Assembly: GCA_003488105.1 (NCBI GenBank)
Contig: DNMS01000312.1
Coordinates: 1 to 5,342, forward strand
Length of the DNA: 5,342 bases
Direction of reading: 5' to 3'
Origin: Rhodospirillaceae bacterium
GTDB lineage: Bacteria; Pseudomonadota; Alphaproteobacteria; Rhodospirillales_A; Casp-alpha2
Shown: positions 1-5,342 of the stretch, one piece after another
How the letters are laid out: every line of letters begins with the position of its first letter
Position numbering within the stretch: the first letter of the stretch is position 1
Notes under the pieces: model-generated
Databases searched by the model: none
What the model was told of the DNA's origin: nothing
What the model saw: the letters and a program-made list of their open reading frames with translations, nothing else
Made by a program: the position numbers and the translations under genes

Positions 1-320
1 ACCTCTTTCGAGGCCTGCATCTTGCGCGCGATCTTGTCCGTCCATTGGTGCGGGACGTGGCAGTCCGGGCAGGTCGCGCGCACGCCGGATCGATTGGTGT
101 AGTGGATGGTCGATTTCAGCTCCGCATACACGTTGTCGCGCATTTCATGGCAGGAAATGCAGAAGGTTTCCGTGTTCGTCAGTTCCAGCGCGGTGTTGAA
201 CCCGCCCCAGAACACGATCCCGGCGATGAACCCGCCGAAGGTCAGGAAGCCCAGAGAAAAATGCCTGGCCGGACCCGTCAGGGTCTTCCACAGGGTGATG
301 ATGCTGTCGCGAAGGGCCAC
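1..320 (-). CDS. napC: NapC, tetraheme c-type cytochrome quinol dehydrogenase (5' part only)
   Basis: NapC is an inner-membrane cytochrome of the NapC/NirT family that oxidises quinol and passes electrons to periplasmic NapB. The first 106 residues are visible; the rest, including two more expected hemes, lies beyond position 1. A short cytoplasmic N-terminus is followed by one membrane anchor (about residues 21-41), then a periplasmic part with two heme motifs: C54-I-S-C57-H58, followed by E59-M60 as in the CxxCHxM first heme of the family, and C84-P-D-C87-H88. The start is GTG at 318-320. The napB stop codon lies in this same frame only one codon upstream, so no earlier start exists. An AAGGAG (330-335) inside the last napB codons sits 9 nt before the GTG. 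The family assignment is firm; completeness cannot be judged. Confidence 0.93.
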   Translation of the reverse strand, partial: MALRDSIITLWKTLTGPARHFSLGFLTFGGFIAGIVFWGGFNTALELTNTETFCISCHEMRDNVYAELKSTIHYTNRSGVRATCPDCHVPHQWTDKIARKMQASKE

Positions 321-323
321 GGC

Positions 324-824
324 TTAATTCTCCTTGCGGCCCGGGACGGCTTCCTGGATGACCGCATCGACATCCGTGAAGGTATTGCCGACCAGGGGCT
401 TGGCGTCGGTCTGCGGCACGTGGCATTGCAGGCAGAAATACCGGCGCGGCGACACCGCCCCCCGCACCTGCCCGTCGCGGTCCATGAAATGGGTGACGCT
501 GACCATGGGCGCCTGGGACTGTTCGACCGCCGTGCGTGAGTGGCAGGTCAGGCATTTGTTGACGTTGCGGTCGATCTGATAGTCGCGGATCTGATGCGGA
601 ATGGTCGGCGGTTGTTCTGGATAGTTCCGCGCCCGCTTGAGGTCCCGGTTTTCCACCCGGGCAATCGGCGGCGGCGCTTTCTGGCCGACGATGTCGTCCT
701 TGCGCAGGGTTGCCGTCGTATCGGCGGCAATTACGGAGCCGGCGGCAAGGGCCGTCGCCAGGACGGCGGCACAGGCCAGCAGGACGGCGCGGGCGCTCAG
801 GCCTTGACGATCTTGATGGCGCAT
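324..824 (-). CDS. napB: NapB, periplasmic diheme cytochrome c subunit of nitrate reductase
   Basis: NapB is the small electron-transfer subunit that receives electrons from NapC and delivers them to the 4Fe-4S cluster of NapA in the periplasm. The 166-residue product starts with a Sec-type signal peptide (basic start, hydrophobic stretch about 11-32, likely cleavage after V-I-A33). Two heme c sites are present, C91-L-T-C94-H95 and C131-L-Q-C134-H135. Family knowledge suggests the distal ligands are H77 (in P-T-I-P-H) and H112 (in V-T-H-F). Length is normal for NapB. ATG at 822-824 is the only plausible start that keeps the signal peptide; no ATG, GTG or TTG follows in frame before the mature protein. 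It overlaps the end of napA by 28 nt and has no clear Shine-Dalgarno sequence, so its translation may be coupled to napA. The last codons carry the napC ribosome binding site. Confidence 0.95.
   Translation of the reverse strand: MRHQDRQGLSARAVLLACAAVLATALAAGSVIAADTTATLRKDDIVGQKAPPPIARVENRDLKRARNYPEQPPTIPHQIRDYQIDRNVNKCLTCHSRTAVEQSQAPMVSVTHFMDRDGQVRGAVSPRRYFCLQCHVPQTDAKPLVGNTFTDVDAVIQEAVPGRKEN
330..335 (-). promoter_or_regulatory. Ribosome binding site of napC inside the end of napB
   Basis: AAGGAG on the minus strand is formed by the Lys-Glu codons near the end of napB and lies 9 nt before the napC GTG. It supports the GTG start and close coupling of NapC synthesis to NapB. Confidence 0.7.
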
Positions 825-3313
825 TTTTTGTAATCCGTCTGTTTGGAGATGGGGTCCGTGGCGTCCAGGGTGACCTTGTTGATCAGCTGGCTGGCGTCGA
901 ACCAGGGCACGAAGACCAAGCCCATGGGCGGCTTGTTGCGGCCCCGGGTTTCGACCCGGGTGCGGATTTCACCGCGCCGCGATATCACCCGCACGTCGTC
1001 GCCGCGCCTGAGCCCGCGGGCCTTGGCGTCGTCCGGGTGCATGAACACCTTGGCATCGGGTACCGCCTTGTACAATTCGGGCACGCGCTGGGTCATCGAT
1101 CCGGAATGCCAGTGCTCCAGCACCCGCCCCGTGGACAGCCACAGATCGTATTCCTTGTCCGGGCTTTCCGCCGCCGGCTCGTAGGGCAGGGCGAAAATCC
1201 AGGCCCGCCCATCGGGTTTGCCGTAAAACTCGACCCCCTTGCCGGCTTTCACGTAAGGGTCCGTACCTTCACGATAGCGCCACTTGGTTTCCTTGCCGTC
1301 GACCACGGGCCAGCGCAGGCCGCGCACCTGATGGTAGGTGTCGAAGGGTGCCAGGTCGTGGCCGTGGCCGCGACCGAAAGTCGCATATTCCTCGAACAGG
1401 CCCTTTTGCAGATAAAACCCGAAATGCTTGGACTCGTCGTTGTCGAATTCCAGGCTGGCATGGCCGAGCGGAAACTTATCGACGTTGCCGTTCCGGAACA
1501 GCACGTCATAAAGCGTCTTGCCCTTCAGGTCCGGCTGCTTGGCGATCAGCTTGGCGGGCCAGACGTCCTCGACCTTGAACCGCTTGGAGAATTCGACCAG
1601 TTGCCATAGGTCGGATCGCGCTTCGCCCGGCGCCTTGACCTGCTGATACCAGAACTGGGTGCGCCGTTCGGCGTTGCCGTAGGCCCCTTCCTTTTCCACC
1701 CACATGGCGGTCGGCAGGATCAGGTCTGCGGCCTGGGCGGTCACGGTCGGATAGGCGTCGGACACGACGATGAAATTGTCCGGGTTGCGATAGCCGGGCA
1801 GGCCTTCCTCATTGATGTTGGCGGCGGCCTGCATGTTGTTGTTGCACTGAACCCAGTAACAATTGAGCTTGCCGTCCTTGAGCATCCGGTTCTGGACCAC
1901 GGCGTGATAGCCGTTTTTGCCGGGGATCGTGCCTTCCGGCAGCTTCCAGATCTTTTCCGCAAAGTCGCGGTGTTCCTTCTTGGCGACGACCAAGTCGGCG
2001 GGCAGGCGGTGGGAAAAGGTGCCGACTTCGCGCGCCGTGCCGCAGGCCGACGGCTGCCCGGTCAGGGAAAACGGGCTGTTGCCGGGTTCGGAGATTTTTC
2101 CGGTCAGAAGGTGGATGTTGTAGACCAGATTGTTGGCCCACACGCCCCGGGTATGCTGGTTGAAGCCCATGGTCCAGAACGAGGTGACCTTGGTCTTCGG
2201 GTCGGCGTAAAGCTCGGCCAGTTCGATCAGCTTGTCCTTGGGCACGCCCGACAGTTTGGACACGCTGTCCACATCGTAGGCGGCGACGAACTTGGCGTAT
2301 TCGTCGAAGGACATGGCTTTCGACCCATTGGCGTCCTTGGCGTTCTTGGCGCTCTTCTCAAGCGGATGTTCTGGGCGCAGGCCGTAGCCGATATCGGGAT
2401 TGCCCAGGCGGAAGTTCACGTGCTTGCCGATGAATTCCTTGTTCACCCGGCCGGTTTCAATGATGTGCTTGGCGATGAAATTGAGGATCGCCAGGTCCGT
2501 CTGCGGGGTGAACACCATGGGGATGTCGGCAAGGTCGAAGCTGCGGTGCTCGAAGGTCGACAGCACGGCGACCTTGACGTGCGGCGCGCTGAGGCGGCGG
2601 TCGGTCACCCGGGTCCACAGGATCGGATGCATTTCCGCCATGTTGGAGCCCCACAGCACGATCGCGTCGGCGTTCTCCATGTCGTCGTAGCAGCCCATGG
2701 GCTCGTCCATGCCGAAGGTGCGCATGAACCCACCGACGGCCGACGCCATGCAATGCCGCGCATTGGGGTCGATGTGGTTGGAGCGGAATCCGGCCTTCAT
2801 CAGCTTCGATGCGGCGTATCCTTCCCAAACGGTCCATTGGCCGGACCCGAACATGCCAACCGGCGGCATTTCCTCCGTGTCCTTGGTCTTGGCGATGGCG
2901 GCCTTCCATTTCTCGGCCATGATGTCGAACGCTTGGTCCCAGGTGATCGGCGTAAAGTCGCCGTTCTTGTCGAACTTGCCGTCCTTCATGCGCAGAAGCG
3001 GTCGTGTCAGGCGGTCCTCGCCGTACATGATCTTCGACAGGAAATAGCCCTTCACGCAGTTGAGACCGCGGTTGACCTCGGATTTGGCGTCGCCGTGGGT
3101 CGCCACCACGCGGCCGTCCTTGACCCCGACCATGACGGAACAGCCCGTGCCGCAGAACCGGCAGGCGGCCTTGGACCATCGCAATTCGGTCGCCTGGGCC
3201 GCGGTCGGCAGGTTGGAGGCCAGGGCGGAAACCGGCAGCCCGGCCGCCGCCATCGCGGCGGCCACGGCCTGCGCCTTCATGTATTCCCGCCGGGTCAGCT
3301 TCGGTCCGCTCAT
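797..3313 (-). CDS. napA: NapA, periplasmic nitrate reductase catalytic subunit
   Basis: NapA reduces nitrate to nitrite in the periplasm with a Mo-bis(molybdopterin guanine dinucleotide) cofactor and one 4Fe-4S cluster. The protein has 838 residues, close to the roughly 830 usual for the family. It begins with a twin-arginine signal (T7-R8-R9-E-Y-M-K13, then an Ala-rich stretch, likely cleavage after A-L-A32). Cluster ligands are C51, C54, C58 and C86; K88 matches the lysine between cluster and pterin in the family. C188 in N-A-R-H-C-M-A-S is the expected Mo ligand. The C-terminal dinucleotide-binding domain (about 721-838) contains [11 protein letters not shown]. Long stretches match E. coli NapA as I recall it. 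The start ATG (3311-3313) overlaps the napD stop as ATGA, with AAGGAG at 3321-3326 7 nt upstream. No key residue is missing and the frame is intact. Confidence 0.98.
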   Translation of the reverse strand: MSGPKLTRREYMKAQAVAAAMAAAGLPVSALASNLPTAAQATELRWSKAACRFCGTGCSVMVGVKDGRVVATHGDAKSEVNRGLNCVKGYFLSKIMYGEDRLTRPLLRMKDGKFDKNGDFTPITWDQAFDIMAEKWKAAIAKTKDTEEMPPVGMFGSGQWTVWEGYAASKLMKAGFRSNHIDPNARHCMASAVGGFMRTFGMDEPMGCYDDMENADAIVLWGSNMAEMHPILWTRVTDRRLSAPHVKVAVLSTFEHRSFDLADIPMVFTPQTDLAILNFIAKHIIETGRVNKEFIGKHVNFRLGNPDIGYGLRPEHPLEKSAKNAKDANGSKAMSFDEYAKFVAAYDVDSVSKLSGVPKDKLIELAELYADPKTKVTSFWTMGFNQHTRGVWANNLVYNIHLLTGKISEPGNSPFSLTGQPSACGTAREVGTFSHRLPADLVVAKKEHRDFAEKIWKLPEGTIPGKNGYHAVVQNRMLKDGKLNCYWVQCNNNMQAAANINEEGLPGYRNPDNFIVVSDAYPTVTAQAADLILPTAMWVEKEGAYGNAERRTQFWYQQVKAPGEARSDLWQLVEFSKRFKVEDVWPAKLIAKQPDLKGKTLYDVLFRNGNVDKFPLGHASLEFDNDESKHFGFYLQKGLFEEYATFGRGHGHDLAPFDTYHQVRGLRWPVVDGKETKWRYREGTDPYVKAGKGVEFYGKPDGRAWIFALPYEPAAESPDKEYDLWLSTGRVLEHWHSGSMTQRVPELYKAVPDAKVFMHPDDAKARGLRRGDDVRVISRRGEIRTRVETRGRNKPPMGLVFVPWFDASQLINKVTLDATDPISKQTDYKKCAIKIVKA

Positions 3314-3615
3314 GAGGCGTCTCCTTCGTCCATCTGGTGATAGACCAGGGACGCGGTAATCACGCCCTTGGCGGCCTCGATGCGGCTCACGGCCTCGACC
3401 AGGCCGGTGTCGTCGTCGACATCGATGGTCACGATCAGCTTGCCGGGGCCGGCGGACCCGTGACTTTCAACGCCCGGGATGGTGTTGAGCGCGGCCTCGG
3501 TCGCGGCAATGCCGTCGGGCCAGGCTTGGACCAGCAGGCTGGCGACATGGGGCGTGCGCCCGCGAATGAACGCGCGACGGCTACGTGAGATGATGGATTG
3601 CTTGCCTTCGAGCAT
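3310..3615 (-). CDS. napD: NapD, cytoplasmic chaperone for the NapA Tat signal peptide
   Basis: NapD is a small ferredoxin-fold protein that binds the NapA twin-arginine signal peptide and delays export until cofactors are inserted. The family core runs from about residue 23 (H-V-A-S-L-L-V-Q-A) through G-K-L-I-V-T-I (58-64) to the hallmark A-S-L-V-Y-H-Q (88-94). At 101 residues it is longer than the roughly 87 of E. coli NapD because of an N-terminal extension. That extension contains S12-R13-R14-A-F-I-R18, which resembles a Tat motif or the start of NapF, but no hydrophobic signal segment follows. The ATG at 3613-3615 has a strong GGGAGG (3621-3626) 5 nt upstream, so the extension is likely translated. 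The stop overlaps the napA start by 4 nt, which fits coupled synthesis of chaperone and client. Confidence 0.94.
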   Translation of the reverse strand: MLEGKQSIISRSRRAFIRGRTPHVASLLVQAWPDGIAATEAALNTIPGVESHGSAGPGKLIVTIDVDDDTGLVEAVSRIEAAKGVITASLVYHQMDEGDAS

Positions 3616-3620
3616 GAATT

Positions 3621-3626
3621 CCTCCC
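3621..3626 (-). promoter_or_regulatory. Ribosome binding site of napD
   Basis: GGGAGG on the minus strand lies 5 nt before the ATG at 3613-3615. It supports translation of the full N-terminal extension of NapD. Confidence 0.8.
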
Positions 3627-3659
3627 GCCGGTGGTTGGAACCGCTGTCATGGGGCCAGG

Positions 3660-3815
3660 TCAGGACCCAGGCGGTCCTGCGAACATTTGATAAATCCAGA
3701 TGGAAAAGCCCAACCCGCCGACCAGGGCGATAGAAACGATCGGGGCCAGGAATACGGTCAGGAACAGGAAGGCGCGCAGCTCATTCTTGCGGGTATCGGT
3801 TTCCGAAGACGTCAT
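3660..3815 (-). CDS. napE: NapE, small single-pass membrane protein of the nap operon
   Basis: This 51-residue protein matches the NapE family, found at the start of many alphaproteobacterial nap operons. Its exact role is not settled; it is thought to sit in the inner membrane near the nap electron-transfer chain. A charged N-terminus (about 1-14) is followed by one hydrophobic helix region (about 15-42) with A-P-I in the middle and G-G-L-G-F, and the tail Q-M-F-A-G-P-P-G is typical of the family. The ATG at 3813-3815 is chosen because AAAGGAGG (3822-3829) lies just upstream and the length then fits the family. The frame stays open to 4160, but that extension runs through the regulatory region and has no NapE similarity. 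napD follows after 44 nt. Confidence 0.88.
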   Translation of the reverse strand: MTSSETDTRKNELRAFLFLTVFLAPIVSIALVGGLGFSIWIYQMFAGPPGS

Positions 3816-3821
3816 TGCCTT

Positions 3822-3829
3822 CCTCCTTT
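3822..3829 (-). promoter_or_regulatory. Ribosome binding site of napE
   Basis: AAAGGAGG on the minus strand ends 6 nt before the ATG at 3813-3815. This strong match fixes the napE start well inside a much longer open frame that runs up to 4160. Confidence 0.8.
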
Positions 3830-3848
3830 CACCTGACAGTACAGACAG

Positions 3849-3868
3849 CGCTTTGCGCGTGCAAGGCG
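3849..3868. repeat. Short inverted repeat in the predicted nap leader
   Basis: CGCTTTGC (3849-3856) and GCAAGGCG (3861-3868) flank a 4-nt loop and pair at seven of eight positions. In the leftward nap leader RNA the odd pair would be a C-A mismatch, which weakens the hairpin. It ends about 34 nt before the napE start codon and could be chance in GC-rich DNA. Confidence 0.3.
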
Positions 3869-3905
3869 ACAAACCGGCACGCCGCCGACGCGTTGATTGA
3901 ACGGC

Positions 3906-3911
3906 AGGATA
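3906..3911 (-). promoter_or_regulatory. Candidate -10 element of the nap promoter
   Basis: On the minus strand this reads TATCCT, matching four of six positions of the sigma-70 -10 consensus. It predicts transcription starting near 3898-3899 and a leader of about 83 nt before napE. The main support is its distance to the FNR-type box, which gives a centre at -41.5. There is no good -35 hexamer, as is usual when an activator overlaps that position. Confidence 0.5.
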
Positions 3912-3932
3912 GGGGCGGCACATTTCGTTCGC

Positions 3933-3948
3933 CTTGATGAATATCAAG
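3933..3948. promoter_or_regulatory. FNR/CRP-family box (anaerobox) upstream of the nap operon
   Basis: The sequence CTTGATGAATATCAAG is a 16-bp stretch with perfect 6-bp inverted arms. Its core, TTGAT-N4-ATCAA, matches the E. coli FNR consensus at all ten specified positions and also fits FixK/AadR/Anr-type regulators. The centre (3940.5) lies 125 bp upstream of the napE ATG. It lies 41.5 bp upstream of the start site predicted from the -10-like TATCCT at 3906-3911. That spacing is standard for class II activation, so oxygen-limited induction of nap is the simplest reading. Which family member binds cannot be told from the site. Confidence 0.85.
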
Positions 3949-3967
3949 TTTTCGGTGAAAGCTTGAT
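3943..3967. repeat. 11-bp inverted repeat overlapping the FNR-type box
   Basis: The left arm ATCAAGTTTTC (3943-3953) and right arm GAAAGCTTGAT (3957-3967) are separated by GGT and complementary at 10 of 11 positions; the exception (T3949/G3961) would be a G-U wobble in RNA. The left arm begins with the right half-site of the FNR-type box, and the right arm ends with a third copy of CTTGAT. It could be an extra regulator site or a hairpin in a rightward transcript; the sequence does not decide. Confidence 0.6.
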
Positions 3968-3991
3968 GACGCCAGCCGGACGCGGGATATC
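3963..3991 (+). promoter_or_regulatory. Weak candidate sigma-70 promoter for serA
   Basis: TTGATG (3963-3968, four of six to the -35 consensus) and GATATC (3986-3991, three of six to the -10) are separated by 17 bp, the ideal spacing. Transcription would begin near 3998, about 70 nt before the chosen serA ATG. The hexamers are poor and the -35 overlaps the third CTTGAT half-site, so this is tentative. Confidence 0.25.
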
Positions 3992-4068
3992 GCTTGCCAT
4001 GGCCGCCCGGCTCCGGCATTTTGCGCCGCAACATGTTCATCCCCCCCAATAAACCGCCCGCAGATCCC

Positions 4069-5322
4069 ATGTCGAAAATCCAGAATCCGTCCCTGCCCAA
4101 GGAAAAAATCAAGGTCCTTCTGCTGGAAGGCATCTCGCCCACGGCCTCCGCCATCTTCAAGGATGCGGGTTATTCCAATGGCGAGCGTCTGAAGACGGCC
4201 CTGGACGGTGACGCGCTCAAGGAAAAACTGAAGGATGTGCGGATCCTGGGCATCCGCTCACGCACGCAGCTGACCAAAGAGGTCATCGACGCGGCGCCAG
4301 CCCTGATGGCTGTGGGCTGTTTTTCCGTGGGGACCAATCAGATCGACCTGGATGCCGCGCGGAACAACGGGATTCCCGTGTTCAACGCGCCCTTTTCCAA
4401 CACCCGGTCGGTGGCCGAGCTGACCATCGCCGAGATCGTCATGCTGTTCCGCCGGACCTTCCCGCGGTCAATGGCGGCCCATGCCGGCGATTGGGACAAA
4501 TCTGCCGCCGGGTCACGCGAAGTGCGGGGCAAGACGCTGGGTATCATCGGCTACGGCAATATCGGCAGCCAGCTTGCGGTGATCGCCGAGTCCATGGGGC
4601 TCCGGGTCATTTACCATGACCGCACGGACAAGCTGCGCCATGGCAACGTCATGCCGTCCCGCAATCTCGAAGACCTGTTGAAGCAATCGGACGTGGTCAC
4701 CCTGCATGTTCCGGAAACGCCGGACACCAAGGACATGATCGGCGAAGCGGAAATCCGCGCCATGAAGAAGGGTGCCTTCCTGATCAACAATTCACGCGGC
4801 ACGGTGGTCGACATTCCGGCCCTGGCCGCCGCGCTGAAGGACGGCCACCTGGGCGGGGCCGCGGTCGATGTGTTCCCCAAGGAACCGTCATCCAATTCCG
4901 ATCCTTTTGTCTCGCCCCTGCAGGGTCTGGACAACGTGATTCTGACCCCGCACGTGGGCGGATCCACGGAAGAAGCCCAAGAACGCATCGGCGAAGAGGT
5001 CGCGCGCAAGTTGGTCGAATATTCCGACGTCGGCTCGACCGAAGGGTCGGTCAACTTCCCGCAGGCCCAGCTGTCGCCGCGCCAGGGCGGCACCCGATTT
5101 ATCCAGGTTCAGCGTAACCTGCCGGGCGAACTGCAGCGCCTGAACGAGGTGTTCGCCCGCAACGACGTCAACATCGCCGCCCAGACCTACCAGACCGACG
5201 GCGAAATCGGCTACGTCGTTTTGGAGGCCGAAGGGGCGGTCCCCGACGCCGACGCGATCCTGGCGGAAATCCGCGACCTTTCCGGCACCATCCGCGCGCG
5301 GCTGCTGAACCGGGTCGCGTGA
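4069..5322 (+). CDS. serA: D-3-phosphoglycerate dehydrogenase, short ACT-domain form
   Basis: This cytoplasmic enzyme oxidises 3-phosphoglycerate to 3-phosphohydroxypyruvate with NAD, the first step of serine synthesis. The 417-residue protein aligns along its length with E. coli SerA (410 residues as recalled). It shows the substrate-domain motif N-A-P-F-S-N-T-R-S-V-A-E (106-117), the nucleotide-binding G161-Y-G-N-I-G166 with acidic D184, and the catalytic set R243 (S-R-G-T-V-V-D), E272 and H295 (T-P-H-V-G-G-S). An ACT regulatory domain spans about 343-417. The ATG at 4069 is chosen by similarity, because E. coli SerA begins at the equivalent place; no Shine-Dalgarno is visible there. ATG at 4033 and TTG at 3994 are in frame but add only a Pro-rich stretch. 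In the ACT domain Q348 replaces the His recalled as a serine ligand (H344 in E. coli), while N350 and N368 are kept. It is divergent from nap. Confidence 0.96.
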   Translation: MSKIQNPSLPKEKIKVLLLEGISPTASAIFKDAGYSNGERLKTALDGDALKEKLKDVRILGIRSRTQLTKEVIDAAPALMAVGCFSVGTNQIDLDAARNNGIPVFNAPFSNTRSVAELTIAEIVMLFRRTFPRSMAAHAGDWDKSAAGSREVRGKTLGIIGYGNIGSQLAVIAESMGLRVIYHDRTDKLRHGNVMPSRNLEDLLKQSDVVTLHVPETPDTKDMIGEAEIRAMKKGAFLINNSRGTVVDIPALAAALKDGHLGGAAVDVFPKEPSSNSDPFVSPLQGLDNVILTPHVGGSTEEAQERIGEEVARKLVEYSDVGSTEGSVNFPQAQLSPRQGGTRFIQVQRNLPGELQRLNEVFARNDVNIAAQTYQTDGEIGYVVLEAEGAVPDADAILAEIRDLSGTIRARLLNRVA

Positions 5323-5342
5323 TCCCGCCGCAGAGCTTTTCG

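Larger units (their letters stand above)
3816..4068. promoter_or_regulatory. Divergent intergenic region between napE and serA
   Basis: This 253-nt stretch has no convincing gene. It separates leftward napE from rightward serA and should hold both promoters. It contains a perfect FNR-type box, a second overlapping inverted repeat, a -10-like element for nap, a weak -35/-10 pair for serA and a C7 tract (4041-4047). The middle part (about 3920-3965) is visibly more AT-rich than the flanking genes, as expected for promoter DNA. Confidence 0.8.

Noticed and set aside
45..539. Plus-strand open frame opposite napC and napB
   Set aside because: It lies opposite the heme motifs of both cytochromes and resembles no protein family I know.
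771..773. Lipobox-like L-L-A-C18 in the NapB signal peptide
   Set aside because: Only about five uncharged residues lie between R12 and C18, too few for a lipoprotein signal, and NapB is known as a soluble periplasmic cytochrome. Sec cleavage after A33 fits better.
710..1609. 299-codon plus-strand open frame across the napA 3' end and napB 5' end
   Set aside because: It is antisense to two well-supported genes, has no recognisable motif, and has the same antisense composition.
1904..3340. 478-codon plus-strand open frame antisense to napA
   Set aside because: The product has no recognisable domain, is rich in Gly, Val, His and Arg as GC-rich antisense frames are, and lies opposite napA, which shows all cofactor motifs. 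It is a composition artefact.
3556..3588. NapD as a Tat-exported protein because of its S-R-R-A-F-I-R motif
   Set aside because: No hydrophobic segment or signal-peptidase site follows; the sequence runs straight into the conserved NapD core, and NapD acts in the cytoplasm.
3816..4160. N-terminal extension of napE by 115 codons
   Set aside because: It would cross the FNR-type box and the serA start, has no NapE similarity, and the internal ATG at 3815 has a strong ribosome binding site and gives normal NapE length.
5323..5342. Terminator after serA
   Set aside because: Only 20 nt remain and they show no stem followed by a T-run; the terminator, if any, lies outside the window.

Overview
The window carries most of a periplasmic nitrate reductase (nap) operon on the minus strand and a divergent gene for D-3-phosphoglycerate dehydrogenase (serA) on the plus strand. 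The DNA is GC-rich. The nap gene order (napE-napD-napA-napB-napC, no napGH) and protein style point to a proteobacterium, most likely an alphaproteobacterium of the Rhodospirillales type. That placement is inferred from gene style, not from a marker gene.

Layout, read in the nap direction from right to left: napE (3660-3815, small membrane protein), napD (3310-3615, Tat signal-peptide chaperone), napA (797-3313, Mo-bisMGD/4Fe-4S catalytic subunit), napB (324-824, diheme cytochrome c) and napC (1-320, membrane tetraheme quinol dehydrogenase, cut off by the window edge with two of its hemes visible). The genes are tightly packed: a 44-nt gap between napE and napD, a 4-nt ATGA overlap between napD and napA, a 28-nt overlap between napA and napB, and 3 nt between napB and napC. 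Together they form a chain from quinol to NapC to NapB to NapA to nitrate. NapD handles NapA maturation before Tat export.

The 253-nt region 3816-4068 separates napE from serA. It holds a perfect FNR-type box (TTGAT-N4-ATCAA, 3934-3947). The box is centred 41.5 bp upstream of the start predicted from a -10-like TATCCT on the minus strand, which is the usual geometry of a class II FNR/CRP-family activated promoter. One half of this box is also an arm of a second, longer inverted repeat (3943-3967).

serA (4069-5322, plus strand) is a complete short-form, E. coli-like enzyme with Rossmann, catalytic and ACT domains. It commits 3-phosphoglycerate to serine synthesis.

I see no mobile element, CRISPR array, RNA gene or clearly new system. 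The points most worth following up are the overlapping dyads in the divergent promoter region, the Tat-motif-like and NapF-like N-terminal extension of NapD with napF absent, and a changed residue at the presumed serine-binding site of SerA.
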